From Triatoma infestans (taxonomy: Eukaryota; Arthropoda; Insecta; Hemiptera; Reduviidae), in the NCBI GenBank assembly GCA_011037195.1, contig JAAEAF010000258.1:326662-390661 (forward strand): DNA of 64,000 bases. The letters are read 5' to 3'. Under the pieces are notes generated by a model. It did not search any database, was not told the DNA's origin, and was given only the letters and a program-made list of their open reading frames with translations. Positions 22,982-34,062 of this stretch are shown in pieces. Numbering within the stretch: position 1 is the first letter of the stretch; each line of letters opens with the position of its first letter. The position numbers and the translations under genes were made by a program.

Positions 22982-23395
22982 GTGTACACCGTGTGTGTAC
23001 AGTATGCAGATCGTGTACAAGTTTATAAAAAAATCTGTTTTGGAGAAAACGAATATGAAATCAAAATACGAAATCCTGAGACAAAAAAAACATTCAGTAA
23101 ATTCGCGTTTCCGGTTGATGGATTTTCCTGTCGAGGAAATCTTCCTGTCTGATGCGTTGGTATGAGTTAAACGGAATACTGAGTTTGAGCTTTCTACGAT
23201 TCTTTTTTGTTTTTGCGATATTTTGTTAAAACATATAAACAGACATACATAAGACGCAGACCATTCGCTAAAAACATTTTTTTTTTGTATTTCCGGAACC
23301 TCCAAAATACGTATTTCCGGTAAAAATTCAATTTCAAAAATCTGGCACGATTGCTATTATTGTTCCTTCTACTAAGAGTAACCGAAAATAAAAAT
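22982..23395 (+). mobile_element. Hairpin-ended repeat (family F), copy 3, 3' half
   Basis: It contains CTGTCTGATGCG, AACGGAATACTGAGTTT, ACGTATTTCCGGTAAAAATT and the end ACTAAGAGTAACCGAAAA, which are the 3' half blocks of the complete copies. Confidence 0.6.
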
Positions 23396-23439
23396 TTAGC
23401 TTTAATATGATTATGATTGTAATGCCACCTTTCTACTTA

Positions 23440-23830
23440 CTTTCACTTACTTCTTCTAGTAATAATTGATGTGGAAAATGTGTGAACAAAATATTTTAAA
23501 AAACACATAGGATGCTCAAATTTGGTATCCTATATAGGTACATTCTACCACCGCATTAGACACTATGAAAATTTCATCAACCGGAAATTCAATTTTATTA
23601 ATTTTTTTTTTTTTCGCAATTTCCTCAAAAACGGCTCCATAGATTTCGTATACTTTTAAGCATATCTTTCAGTATCGAGTACGCATCTATCAGTTATATA
23701 TTATTAATGTACATTAGAAAACATTGCCAGATTTCCGAATTTGAAGAAAATCAGAATAACGGAAGTGCCATTTTACAGAATAGGTTTTTGAGTTTGTTTT
23801 TTTAATTCTCTCTCACCTGGAAAAATACTA
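23440..23830 (-). mobile_element. Family F fragment, copy 4, opposite orientation
   Basis: On the plus strand the family blocks appear inverted: CAACCGGAAATTCAAT, CTCAAAAACGGCTCCATAGA, TTTGAAGAAAATCAGAATAA and CGGAAGTGCCATTTTAC. It faces copy 3 with 3' ends adjacent. Confidence 0.5.
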
Positions 23831-24480
23831 TAACAATTTCCTGCAAACTTAGGACGGAAAATGCACTGATATAAACTTAACACTTTTATTTTAACATTAA
23901 AATAAATAAATAAATAAAATAATTTTGCTGAATTTTTCAAATTTTATTTATGTTGGTTCAATGTTATTACTTGTGACTTCTTAGATTTCCCAGAACCACT
24001 ATTTTGATGGGAAGGAGAAAATGTCTCAAATAAAAGTAATGGGAATACGTACACTCAATTAGCGTGCCGAGTTAAACGAAAATACGTACGATTTTCGAGA
24101 GAACTAGCGAAAATCTCAGAAAGCTTATTCATTCATTGAATTTACAATTATTTCTTTTAACCGAGAATATCAGCTAAGATAAAATATCAGAAAAATAAAT
24201 TTGACTAGAGTTGCAGAAATTCTATATATTTCAACTGATATTTGACAAAACTTAATGAGAAATTTATGTTTGTTTGTTAACAAAAAAAAAAAAAGAAGAG
24301 AATTATGGAAGAGAAATCAATCTGCATCACATCTGCAAAAATTTAATAACTGATCTGCATTTTTAACTTTACGATAGATAATCTGATAATTATAAACAGT
24401 TGAAGGAGAATTCTAATGCTGAATATGGCATGGTAAATTGGAATAACAAGATATTTCTACAATAATTCTATGTAATTATG
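23831..24480. other. AT-rich stretch, nothing recognised
   Basis: No frames or repeat arms were recognised. Confidence 0.4.
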
Positions 24481-25079
24481 TGAAAAAAAAAATCTTGTGT
24501 GAAACACTCACACAACTTTCTCTTATTCCCGTTTTCAAAATTATAATTGACAACTTTTATAGTTTGTGTACTAAATTTAATGAAATTCGTCGAAAACCTG
24601 AAAAAAACTGTTCAGTAAAAACACACTTCCGGTTTACTAATTTCCTTGAAACTCGCAATTTTGGCCAACTGTTTATTTCTAATTAATTTTATTAATGATA
24701 GAATATTATGAATGATATTATGGATATAATATTATGGATGATAGAATTGTATTATCAACTATGACACCACTATAGGGAAAAACATAACCCCCACCCCCTC
24801 ACATAAAAATGCTCGAGAATGTTCCAGAGAAATGTTTTAAATAAAAGTTGTAGATCTTTGTTTGTTTAGTTTATATACGAATTTTAAAGAAAATTGTCTG
24901 AGCCATTTTTGAGAAAAACGCAAAAAAGTAAAAAAAAAAAAAAAATTAGTTAAGTAGTACTTTCGGTTGAGGAATTTTGACAGATAACGTACCGTCAGAT
25001 CCCATGGTGATACCTAAACAGAATATCATGTTTCAACTTTATACGATTTTTTGTTTTTGAACTATGGTGTTCACATACG

Positions 25080-25131
<52 letters not shown>

Positions 25132-25305
25132 TTTTCTAAAAACCACTTTTTTAGAAAATGGAAGCACACACCCACACCATTTGCTGAAAACCACTTTTTT
25201 GGGCTCAGAGAACCTCAAAACTGATATTTCCGGTGAAAACTCGATATCGAAAATTTGTCACGATTACAATACTTCCTCTTACTAGGAGGAATAAGAGAAA
25301 GTAAT
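24481..25305 (+). mobile_element. Hairpin-ended repeat (family F), copy 5, near complete
   Basis: The 5' end has an A-run, the hairpin GTGTGAAACACTCACAC and ACTTTCTCTTATTCC. The 3' end has CTCTTACTAGGAGGAATAAG, itself a worn hairpin, then AGAAAG. The body holds one ~290-bp unit followed by the 3' block with a CA microsatellite (25065-25128). Together with 32500-33308 it defines the family length at about 800 bp. Confidence 0.75.
25065..25128 (+). repeat. (CA)n microsatellite
   Basis: An almost pure CA run inside family F copy 5. Other copies have shorter CA-rich stretches at the same place (for example 36207-36230). Confidence 0.95.
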
Positions 25306-26210
25306 ATGAACCACTTATTAAGGTAAACCAGTAATTAACCTAGAATTTTTAGTTTTCTTCTTAACAACCATGTTTTCAAAACCTAAACTAATTGGGCGTC
25401 CCAAAAGCATTATATTTCAGCTGCTTTTTTGACAGCCTCCATTGATGCCCTTCTGCAGCTTTCTTAACATGTACTCAATATCAGGGAATAAAGTTGTTGT
25501 TGATATTATAATATATATAATAGATTTCGTCTAAGTTTCAACGATTGATCCGTTTCCAATATTCTATGGATAAATATTTTGAATCATAATTCTTTCTATC
25601 TCTTCTTGTAAGATGGAGAAATAGGGGATGAACTCTTGGTTTCCCCTTAAGATTCCCTTACAGAAAAGAAAAAAGTGTCCTTCGTAAATATTTACCGGTC
25701 TCTGCTATCTAAACCAACCCCATCTTATGTTGGAGAACTTACTCACTCACTCTCACTTTCTTTCATATTTTCCTATTGGTGGATATTTCAACATTCTTTA
25801 CCGTTCAATAAAAAAATAATATTTTTATTTTATTTTTTTACTATGTACAAAGTCTAAAAGTTTATCTCTGGTTATTTATCCGATTTTAATAACTTAGTAC
25901 AAAATTAAGTAACCGTGCAAAAATGATCACAATATCGTGTGTGAAATATATTTGTTTGTAATAATATAGGGAATGGTTCTTTGTTGACCGGACTAGGATA
26001 TGGCATCGAAGAAGAATTCTTCACGTGACATTCCGTTACTTAAATTACATAGAACTGGCATGCAACTTCATTGATCATAGAAATAATGTTCTGCTGGGGA
26101 TCGCCACTAAAAATAACAATAACAATCCACTGAGGGTCCACAAAAGATCTCGTAGTTTAGGTCGCTGGAAATGAGGCTCATGCCACCATAGTGTTATTCT
26201 AATCTAATCT
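25306..26210. other. Mostly unrecognised; LINE 3' tail scraps
   Basis: At 25440-25515 a segment ending AATAAAGTTGTTGTTGATAT resembles LINE 3' ends. At 26170-26208 a segment ending in (TCTAA)n also looks like a LINE tail. The rest shows nothing. Confidence 0.3.
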
Positions 26211-26415
26211 AAGGAAGGGATCAGCTCAGTGGTAGCGCGCTGGACTAGCAACGCGGAGGTCCCTGGTTCAAATCTAGGCATGCTGACCTTAGATTTTCTT
26301 TTCTTAGGAGCCTCTATAACTCACTGTCCGGTGATGGGGTAGAGAACACTGTCTATAGCTAGAGAACACTGCTCGGAGGCCGGCAGTGCACTGAGAAGGC
26401 TCCAGGGAATACAAT
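26211..26415 (+). mobile_element. tRNA-derived SINE, copy 3, 3'-truncated
   Basis: The head reads CAGCTCAGTGGTAGCGCGCT with B box GGTTCAAATCT at 26265-26275. The body shares GGAGCCTCTA, CTCACTGTCCGGTGATGG and GTGCACTGAGAAGGCTCC with the other copies. The head looks closest to a normal tRNA among the four. The tail is lost, and the LTR candidate starts just beyond. Confidence 0.8.
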
Positions 26416-26428
26416 AGATCTTCCAGGT

Positions 26429-27089
26429 TGTAACGCCCGATTTCGAGGGAAAGGAAAGAATTACAAAATAATTAGAATTTAAATAGAAAGATGGTATCGT
26501 CGCGCCTCTAGTAGATCGATGTGAAATCAATAGTTAGTGGTGCTATCAAGTACTGCGCCCTTGAGTTCCTGTATGTAACTATTCTTCCCTCTGAAGGCGA
26601 AGCGTCCCTTGTCGGCCATTGCTGAGCTGAACTTGTAATAGTGTAGACTGCCGTATAACGAAATAAGTTTATAAGAGTTGTGGAAGGTGTATTTCACTAT
26701 TTGACGAAATTGTAGTTGAAGCAGTAACGTATTCATTTCCTGTGGGAGATATTTAGAAGTAGCTTTCGTACCGGTAAGTGGTTTCCAGAATAATTTAAGT
26801 TAGGGTTGAGGTAAGACCTCATGGTAATTAGCGTACCAATTTAGTTTCAGATACCGTTCAGGAACAGTTTCAGATTCAGACTTAAGTTCAAATTCAGATT
26901 CAGCCTAGCTTCAGATAACGCCCAGTTTTAGATACAGGTTCAGATATAGTTCCAGATCCAGATTTAGTTCCAGCCAGTATTGCGTCAGAGAATATAATCT
27001 CCATTACGTCTCTCTCTTCTCTCGAACCTCTGGACATTCTCTAAAGAGTAGCTATTCACGCACATATGTACCAGTTTGGTAACGCTACA
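26429..27089 (+). mobile_element. Solo LTR candidate with degenerate TTCAGAT repeats
   Basis: It begins TGTAACGCCC and ends GGTAACGCTACA. CAGGT stands just before the start (26424-26428) and again at the end (27088-27092), overlapping the last two bases, so the exact boundary is uncertain. From 26845 to 26965 the motif TTCAGAT recurs in worn form about eight times. No partner copy exists in the window. Short minus-strand frames here (26321-26530, 26527-26736) show no domain. Confidence 0.45.
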
Positions 27090-27435
27090 GGTTACTAGTA
27101 ATTATCGGATAGTATGTTTAGGAGTATATTTAGACGCCCAAAGAGTATCGCGAATATTTTAAGTATGCATGAATAATTAATAATTTCCGGTGTATAAGAC
27201 ACTTTTGAGTTTGTATCGAGTCAAGTCGTAAATATATATGTAGATATTTGTAAGTTAAGTGATAATAATGATTAGTACATCTATGTATGTAAGTTTCCTA
27301 TTAGTAAGTGTTTTTTTCTTTGTAAGTCTTATATATATGTAATTATAGTAATATTTTGGTTTGTGCATACTGTATTATTATATTCATATACCGATCCCGT
27401 TATAGTAATTTTTTTGTTTTGTAAAGAAAAATTTT
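27090..27435. other. AT-rich stretch, nothing recognised
   Basis: No structure was found. Confidence 0.4.
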
Positions 27436-27439
27436 GGTA

Positions 27440-27880
27440 TAAGGTAGCAGTGCAATGACATCCTAAAATGACATCCTATAACAATGTAAAATAAAAAATA
27501 TGATCTAATCCTCAACAGAGTTATTCCCAGATTTAAGCATTTAACTTCATCACATTTCAAGAACTTCTTTTAGGTATATTTTAAATAGAGTCGAAGCGAT
27601 GCAGCAACCCTATTTCAAAACTCTTGGTAATTTGTAATTACTTGGACATTTTATTCCCTAACTTTATTCTGGCGGTCACATTTTGATATAATTTCTGCAC
27701 TACTTTAATATATATTTTCTCTATAACCTACTTTGCCATGATTTTTCCATAACTTCCAAAAAAGGGAACGCTATCCATAAGTCTTAGCCAATTCAATGAA
27801 CGGATGAGTCCCCCAAATTAAGCGCAAAATCTTTTGTCGACAGCTTGTCTAAAGATAATAATGCTATCTATTCTATACAG
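27440..27880 (-). pseudogene. LINE reverse transcriptase relic
   Basis: On the minus strand: MDSVPFFGSYGKIMAK, IEKIYIKVVQKLYQNVTARI, KLGNKMSK, a stop and frame change, then VLK, a stop, GCCIASTLFKIYLKEVLEM. The order fits RT motifs A to B of endonuclease-RT LINEs ('YDSVPR..LW.IM', 'YI.V+..+Y.N....IK+', 'GL.QGC..APTLF..Y+.EVL'). Several stops and frame changes are present. No YADD box could be read downstream. Clade not assigned. Confidence 0.65.
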
Positions 27881-28446
27881 TACGTGCCGGTTCTAAACCT
27901 GCATCACTCTTGTGTTAGAATATTAACTTTCGTTATATTAAATTATAATCACAGTATTAAAAATGAATAAAAATTAAATATTGCAACATATTAAACAAAT
28001 ATATAAAGTAAATTGTATTAAATAGTTTTTAATAATTCTGTCAACCGTTTAATTATCATAAAATTATTATATTATGCTAATAAAAATACTACATAAATTA
28101 ATATAATTTTTATTTACTCGAAAGAAAATTTAATTAGACTGAACATCAATAATGGAGAAGTATAGAAGGAATCTTTTAGTTTTTTTTTTTTTCTCGTTTT
28201 TTTCGGTTAGTTGGTTATATCTAAACCTTAGTTATCATTCAAGAGCTGTCACAGTTATGCTAATATCGCACGATACTTGTGTCTTACATTTTTAATCTAA
28301 TTCATTTACCTTAACAACTTACTTTTTTTTTTTTACTTTTTAATCAAGACATACTAAAAGAAAACATACTAAACCTGCACGACATTCATGTATTGACCTT
28401 CTTTTTTTGTATACTGTTTAAACAAACCTTCTATCAAGTTGTTACT
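27881..28446. other. AT-rich stretch, nothing recognised
   Basis: T-runs near 28181 and 28325. No coding or repeat signal. Confidence 0.4.
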
Positions 28447-28965
28447 TTTTCCTTTTTTGTTATTTTCTCTTACTTACTATAAGTGTAAGCGGAAGTATTG
28501 CGATCGTGCCAGATTTTGGAAATTGTGTTTCACCTAAAATACACGTTTTGAGGTATCCTGAATCCAAATAATGTGGTTTTTAGAAAATGGTCTGAATGTA
28601 AATGAGTGTGAAAAGAATATCTCAAAAACGTACAGTTACAGGAAGCTCAAACTTAGTATTCCGTCTATAAAAACAGACAACAAAAATTCTGGGCAATATT
28701 CCGTCTATAGCATCAGACACAAAGATTCTGGGCAAAATACATGGAAGTTCCACTTACTGAATTTTTTTTTTTATATATTTTGTGATGTTTCTCAAAAACC
28801 ATCCCAACGATTTTCTTCAAACTTCTTATATCAACTAGACATACAAAGAGCTACACCTTTTATTTGTAAAATTTCTCCGGACAAATTCATTTTAGGGCAA
28901 TAGTGACGAAGGGGGGGTTAGGGTTTCCTATAAAGTGATATTTCAGTTATTAGAAGAGAATCATA
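28447..28965 (-). mobile_element. Family F fragment, copy 6, opposite orientation
   Basis: On the plus strand the inverted 3' end reads TCTCTTACTTACTATAAGTG, followed by inverted family blocks including AGTATTGCGATCGTGCC, TTTCTCCGGACAAATTCATT and a G-run. A local tandem duplication (28659-28694 and 28700-28737: TATTCCGTCTATA ... ATTCTGGGCAA) is specific to this copy. The 110-codon frame 28571-28903 is not a gene. Confidence 0.65.
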
Positions 28966-28974
28966 AAAAAGTGA

Positions 28975-29170
28975 AAAAAAAAAAACTGTTCAGTAAAAAT
29001 ACCACTTCCATTCAACTGATTTTCTTCAAACTTGGAAATTTTGGAAAGATATTTCATACGAATTAATATTTTTTAGATTATAGAATTGTATAATAAACTA
29101 AAATAGCACTTTAGAGATAAACATGATTCAACCTCTCTTAAATGCATTTTATCCGGAGAAATGTTACAAA
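28975..29170 (+). mobile_element. Family F fragment, copy 7, forward
   Basis: Forward-oriented blocks CTGTTCAGTAAAAATACCAC, TTCTTCAAACTTGGAAATTT, TTTAGAGATAAACATGA and AATGCATTTTATCCGGAGAA. It is cut by the LINE starting near 29171. Confidence 0.6.
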
Positions 29171-30125
29171 AAAAAGTGGTATGTATACAGGTCAAAAATG
29201 TATGAGACACTCCAGGAGTTTGGTATCCCCGATAAACTAATCAGGTTGGTGCGGATGTGCTTAAATAATTCGGCTGCAAGAGTGAGAGTACAAGGAGGTT
29301 TCTCGGACGTATTTAGTATCAGCAGAGGGCTGAGGCAAGGGGATGTGTTGTCCACGATTTTATTCAACCTTACGTTGGAGAGAGTAATTCGCAACGTTGA
29401 TGTAAACCCAAATGGTACAATTTTTTCGAGGTCAATGCAGTATTTTGCGTACGCTGACGATGTAGTGCTGGTTTGCAGAACATTTAGAGCGTTAGAGAAA
29501 AGTTATGACCAGTTAGAAAAAGGTGCCAAAGCGGTGGGTTTACAGCTGAATTACAATAAAACGAAATATATGCTGTCCTCCAGATATGATAATAGATGTG
29601 GCAACCGACCCTCTGTAGTGGTAAATGGGATAATTTTGAGAATGTCAAATCCTTCAAATATTTGGGGGCCATATTTACACGGGAGCGAGAGGTTAAAACC
29701 GAGATAAAAGATAGGCTTGCCTCCGGAAATAAATGCTACTTTGCCCTAAATAGATTGTTAAAATCAACAGTTGTCTCTCGCAAGCATAAAATCAGAATTT
29801 ATAAAACAGTTATACGGCCTGTTGTGACCTATGCATGTGAAACGTGGATTTTAAACAAAAGTGAATGGAATATGCTCCGAATATGGAAACGTAAAATTTT
29901 ACGGAGGATTTTCGGAGCAAAACAGATAAATGGTACGTGGCAGAATAGGAAAAATTCTGAACTGCAGCAGCTGTACGCGTCACCGGATCTGGTAGGGGAG
30001 GTGAAGGGGAAAAGGCTGGACTGGGCAGGGCACGTTGTGAGAATGGACAATAAGAGAAGTGTGCAGAAACTGTTCTTGGGCCGACCCGAAGGCAGACGTA
30101 AGATTAGCAAAGAGGTGGTGGTTGA
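29171..30125 (+). pseudogene. 5'-truncated LINE reverse transcriptase, one frameshift
   Basis: The first frame (to 29707) has YETLQEFGIPDKLIRLVRMC, FSISRGLRQGDVLSTILFNL (motif B) and FAYADDVVLVCR with the catalytic YADD at 29450-29461, then GLQLNYNKTKYML. After a frameshift near 29630 the protein continues (29596-30183) with FENVKSFKYLGAIFTRE, VVTYACETW, LRIWKRKILRRIFGAKQ, ELQQLYASPDLV and KRLDWAGHVVRMD. About 315 codons stay open apart from that one break, so it is younger than the related relics at 36500 and 54720. It lies in a family F copy. Confidence 0.85.
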
Positions 30126-30159
30126 GCTTCATTCCACCGCAATCTACTCTAGCAAGTCT

Positions 30160-30740
30160 ATTCTGGATCCTCAATGGTTATAGCAGGTCCTCCAGCTTCG
30201 CCCTCTTAATCAGGCCTAGCAAAGCTGGAAGCGGCTCCGTCATGAAGTTCGTAGCTTTGGGATTACTTATTTCCAACTGAAAAACCTTACCCTTATCAGG
30301 CCGGCGCACTCAAAAAGAAAGTGTACCGGGGTTACTTCCTAAGACCTACCGAATTGGCCCATCGCGTCCTCTTTAAGTAGTAGCCGATGCATATAATGCC
30401 CCGTTGATAGACCCACTAATATCCTTATAACCATCCAGCTATGGTTAAGTAGGTCTTTAGGCGAATGTTTTTTGTCAAAGAGTTCCGCCAATCTCTGTCC
30501 TGGTGTTCCCTCCCGTCATGGCTGACGCTGGTCTTCCATCCCCCCTATTAATGGAAGTCTGAATAAGATTCTTGGACAGACCGCAGAAGAGTTTGGGATC
30601 TATGAAAATGTCTTTTGAGCCTTCCCTCTCCCGCCCAAAAATCCTGCATATCCCGGCATCCAAACGAGTGTCAGCTTATTCCAAACACTCACTTCAGTTA
30701 GGGCGGTTAGGCAGTCCCGCACCAGTCCGCGAGACTACTT
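30160..30740 (-). pseudogene. Jockey/I-like LINE relic: RNase H and zinc knuckle
   Basis: From 30740 down: LVRDCLTALTEVSVWNKLTL, VWMPGYAGFLG (the RNase H 'W.PGHSG..GN' motif), a frame change, LAELFDKKHSPKDLLNHSW, MVIRILVGLSTGHYMHRLLL, then TPVHFLFECAGLIRVR, matching the 'ET..H.L.EC' knuckle. Several frame changes occur. It meets the plus-strand LINE at 29171-30125 tail to tail. The reverse transcriptase part is missing. Confidence 0.7.
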
Positions 30741-31004
30741 AGTTTATGATTTATATTCAATAAAAATATTTTTATCCAAATCTTAAATTTTTTTTATTGA
30801 AAGGTGGCAACACTGTTAATACTTTTAATCTTTAGAGACTTAAAATTACTTCTAATTTTCCAGCCTTTGATTTTAGGGTAGTAATTATTACATCATTCAA
30901 CTGTCGGGGGGGAAAAATGATATTTTGGGGAGGAAGGTAATAATTTTGTATTCTGCTATAATGAAGTTTCGAAAAATTAGTCTAGTATTGAAGCAAACCA
31001 GTTG
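30741..31004. other. Nothing recognised
   Basis: AT-rich, no signal. Confidence 0.35.
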
Positions 31005-31059
31005 GTTGGATAGGCATTGCTTAAGGTCATATACAAATTCTGAATTTAAACAGACCTGA

Positions 31060-31325
31060 CTGAATAAGCTGATTGGGAAGATGTTTGGGAGAGAGGGACC
31101 GGTCAGCTGGCCTTCCAGATCGCCTGATTTAATCCCTCTTGAATTTTTTTTGTGGGATATCTCAAAGTAAAAATTTATGTCAGGGAACCAACAACTCCAG
31201 AAGCACTTAGAGAAGACTTAATCCAAACCTGCTTAGCAATTCCAGCAGACATGAATCGGATAGCAACTTCATCTGTTGGGCATCGACTGCCTTGAGATGA
31301 TTAAGCTGAGGAGGTCATTTTGACT
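31060..31325 (+). pseudogene. Tc1/mariner-superfamily transposase relic, C-terminal
   Basis: The frame reads REGPVSWPSRSPDLIPLEFF then LWDISK and a stop. After a one-base shift it continues VKIYVREPTTPEALREDLIQ, TCLAIPADMNRIAT and GHRLP. This matches the widespread insect transposase tail 'GP..WP.RSPDLTPLDFFLWG', then 'VY...P.T...L...I'. The third catalytic aspartate is replaced by glutamate (PLEFF) and there is a frameshift, so it is dead. No terminal repeats were identified. Confidence 0.7.
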
Positions 31326-32499
31326 AAATAGGAACTATTTTTTTTTTTACATTTTTGTAAATAAACTGGAATATTGTTTTGTTTGAATGATGTTTTACCT
31401 GATTTTTAAGTCCTTTACGGTTCTAAAATAGGTTTTAAGTGTTGTCAGCATTTGAACTCTCTTATTTATTTGAAATTAATAAGAAAATCCGCTTTTAATT
31501 TTAGTTTATGAAACAAAGAAATAGGGGGGAAAAAAAGACGAAAATTTAATCTTTATGATTGAATATTTCAGCAACGGTTTGGAATATTGAAGTGAAATTA
31601 ACGGCATTATTCTTCACTTTTTTTAGTAGTTTTCAATCCACTGGTAAAAAGTGGGGGTCAAAAGGAAGTTGCCACTTTCGATTTACGGTGTAAGGCGGCA
31701 ATAAAATCAAATAATATTATCACCATCATAAACTAGAGCGCGAATACTTCAACAAATGTTATGTTCACTTTTTTGATATCTTTGCTTCGTTTAAGAGTTA
31801 TTTCAAAAGTAGCCCGTTTAAAAGAGGCACCCATATATATTAAAAAAAAATAAAATACCAAAACTTAAATCGGTTTCTGAGAAAAATATAGGAAAAACAG
31901 TAAAGCACTCTTTAGAAAAAGTCCAATATAAATTATAAAGTTTGTTTTTGACTGTTAAATAATCTGAAGTGCAGGAAATGTCTTTTATAAAGTTGAAAAC
32001 CACTTCACAATATACTGGCAACAGTGATCTACTCCATGCATATATATATAGCTATATTGTTCGTGTCTTGGAACATTTCCCAATCTTATCTTGTGTGGTG
32101 TGGTAAGGACATGAAGTATTCAGCGGTTTGAATATGGTTAGTTTGGTTTGGATACACTTCATAATATTTCTGCATATAATTGACTATTCAAATATCACAG
32201 TATGTGTATATATGTATATCTTATATAGAGTATCTGTTGAAATATTACATATGTACATTATATATATATAGTAGTACCTGTAGCATTGTCTGTACGTGAA
32301 ATGGAGAGTTGATATTATTGATCTTATGAACAATCACTATAAGGTAACACCGTGTGGAAAACTATATTAGATACGTATATTAAAATATAGTAATTACATT
32401 TGATTTTACGAATTATTTGTCCTAAAAGTGACAATTTCTGTTAATTTTTACATTTAAAACAGCCAATATTGGGACAAATAACTTTTCAATTCAAAATAT
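31326..32499. other. AT-rich stretch, nothing recognised
   Basis: No coding or repeat signal. Short TA runs at 32040 and 32255. Confidence 0.4.
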
Positions 32500-33308
32500 A
32501 AGTAAAAAAAAATCTGGTGTGAAATACTCACACAACTTTCTCTTACTCCAGTTTCAAAATTGTAATTGACAAATTTTATAGTTAGTGTAACAAATTTAAT
32601 AACATTCGTCGGAGTTCGTCGAATATCTTGGAAACCTGAAAATTTTCAGTAAAACGCACATGCGTTTTACTAATTTTCTTGAAACTCGGAATTTTGGCCG
32701 TCTATTAATTTCTAATCAATTTTGTTCGGATTGCAGAATTGTATAATCAACTATGAAAGCTCTTTAGAGAAAAACATAACCCCACCCCTCTCCCAAAAGA
32801 TACCTTAAATGATTTTACCAAGAAAAATGTTTCAATTAAAAGTTGTAGCTCTTTGCATGTGTAGTACACATATCTAGTTTTAAGAAAATCGTTGAAGCCT
32901 TTTTCAAAAAAATACCAGAAAACTGAAAAATAAATTTCAGTAAAAACGCACTTCCGTTCTTCCAAATTTTTTCAAACATAGAATTTCAACAACTCATTTA
33001 ATTCTAATTAATATTATTTAAATGGCAGAATTGTATAGTAAACTGAAATAACACTTTAGAGGAAAACCTAACCCCACTCCTAACCCCTTAAAAGTGCCCT
33101 TAAATGAATTTTTTCAGAGAATTTTTTTTAAATAAAAGTTGTAGCTCTATGTATGTGTAGTTGATAAATATCAAGTTTGAAGAAAATTGTCGAAACTTCA
33201 ATTGTCTCAAGAAATTCAAAGGTCTTTGAAATTTATAATTTTGCAATTTAGAAAATTTGATACGCTTGATGAAGTACTCTATTTATAATACAGTATGTAA
33301 GAGAAATT
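32500..33308 (+). mobile_element. Hairpin-ended repeat (family F), copy 8, two tandem units
   Basis: The 5' end has an A-run, GTGTGAAATACTCACAC and ACTTTCTCTTACTCC. Two tandem copies of the internal unit follow, starting CAGTAAAACGCACATGCG at about 32648 and CAGTAAAAACGCACTTCCG at about 32938, a period of about 290 bp. The end is TATGTAAGAGAAA at 33308. The Penelope-like element at 33351 was inserted 42 bases downstream. Confidence 0.75.
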
Positions 33309-33350
33309 TCAAAAAAAAAAAAAAAAAGTTATTTGAAGTTAACACAATTG

Positions 33351-34062
33351 TTGTGGTGGTTGGTTCCGCAGAGCTGGAAAGCATCAGAGACATTTTCCGT
33401 GGTAGCCTGCTTCATTTTGTGGTCGTCAACCATCAACCATTTGAAGGATCATCAAAAAAAAAAAAAAATGTGTGCGTATTTTATCGATGTATGATGTATG
33501 TGAATGTTGTGTAAAAAGGTGATATGTTGAGTGGAATGCATAATAAAAAACTTAATTATAAAAAAACCATATTTAGGTATACATGCTTGCGAGGATGTGA
33601 ATGTTGTGTGAAAAAGTGAAATAATGACTGGAATGCATAGTTATAAAAAACTTAATTATAAAAATCGCTTAATTTTAAATGATGTTAGTTTAAATCGTTA
33701 TTTAATTTAAATTTATTTTATATATTTTATAGTTTATTTTGGTTAGTTAATTGTAAAGTACATCTTCCTCCAACAACAGAGTTTAAAAAGTAGACCCCCA
33801 CATGTTGTTTTCATTGTAAGGAAAATTTGCCCTTTAACAACCCAAACACGTGTTTTCCCACCCAGCTGACCATACCCCTTGACCTAGTTTAAGAGTTTAG
33901 TTTTAAATACAGTTTAAACCAGTCAGTGTGTAAACTAAGTTTGCTCTGTGCAAGTCTGTGTTGCCACACTGTCTGAAAAACGCATCCTGAAGATGGGCGA
34001 ACGCCCAAAACCGGTCGATGACCACAAAATGAAGCAGGCTACCACGGAAAATGTCTCTGATA
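33351..34062 (+). mobile_element. Penelope-like inverted-arm element with 10-bp target duplication
   Basis: The left arm runs from TTGTGGTGGTTGGTTCCGCA. The right arm is its partial reverse complement, ending TGTCTCTGATA. AACACAATTG flanks it on both sides (33341-33350 and 34063-34072). The duplicated flanking sequence at 34413-34600 contains the uninterrupted site. Between the arms lie a worn tandem pair (33490-33565 and 33595-33665). No reverse transcriptase is present, so this is non-autonomous or internally deleted. Confidence 0.7.
33983..34024 (+). ncRNA. Hammerhead-ribozyme-like motif
   Basis: Order: CATC, CTGAAGA (fits CUGANGA), T, a GGGC/GCCC stem with loop GAAC, AAAACC, GGTC, GATG. 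The G of the GAAA box is A here, which is expected to abolish cleavage; otherwise the core is intact. Confidence 0.5.

Noticed and set aside
26221..26280. Possible tRNA gene
   Set aside because: The tRNA-like head is fused to a SINE body shared with three other copies.
33340..33514. A peptide resembling VGSAELESIRDIF shared with a minus-strand frame at 62323-62547, suggesting a conserved small protein
   Set aside because: Both frames lie on the outer arm of the Penelope-like repeat; the shared peptide simply reflects the shared DNA.
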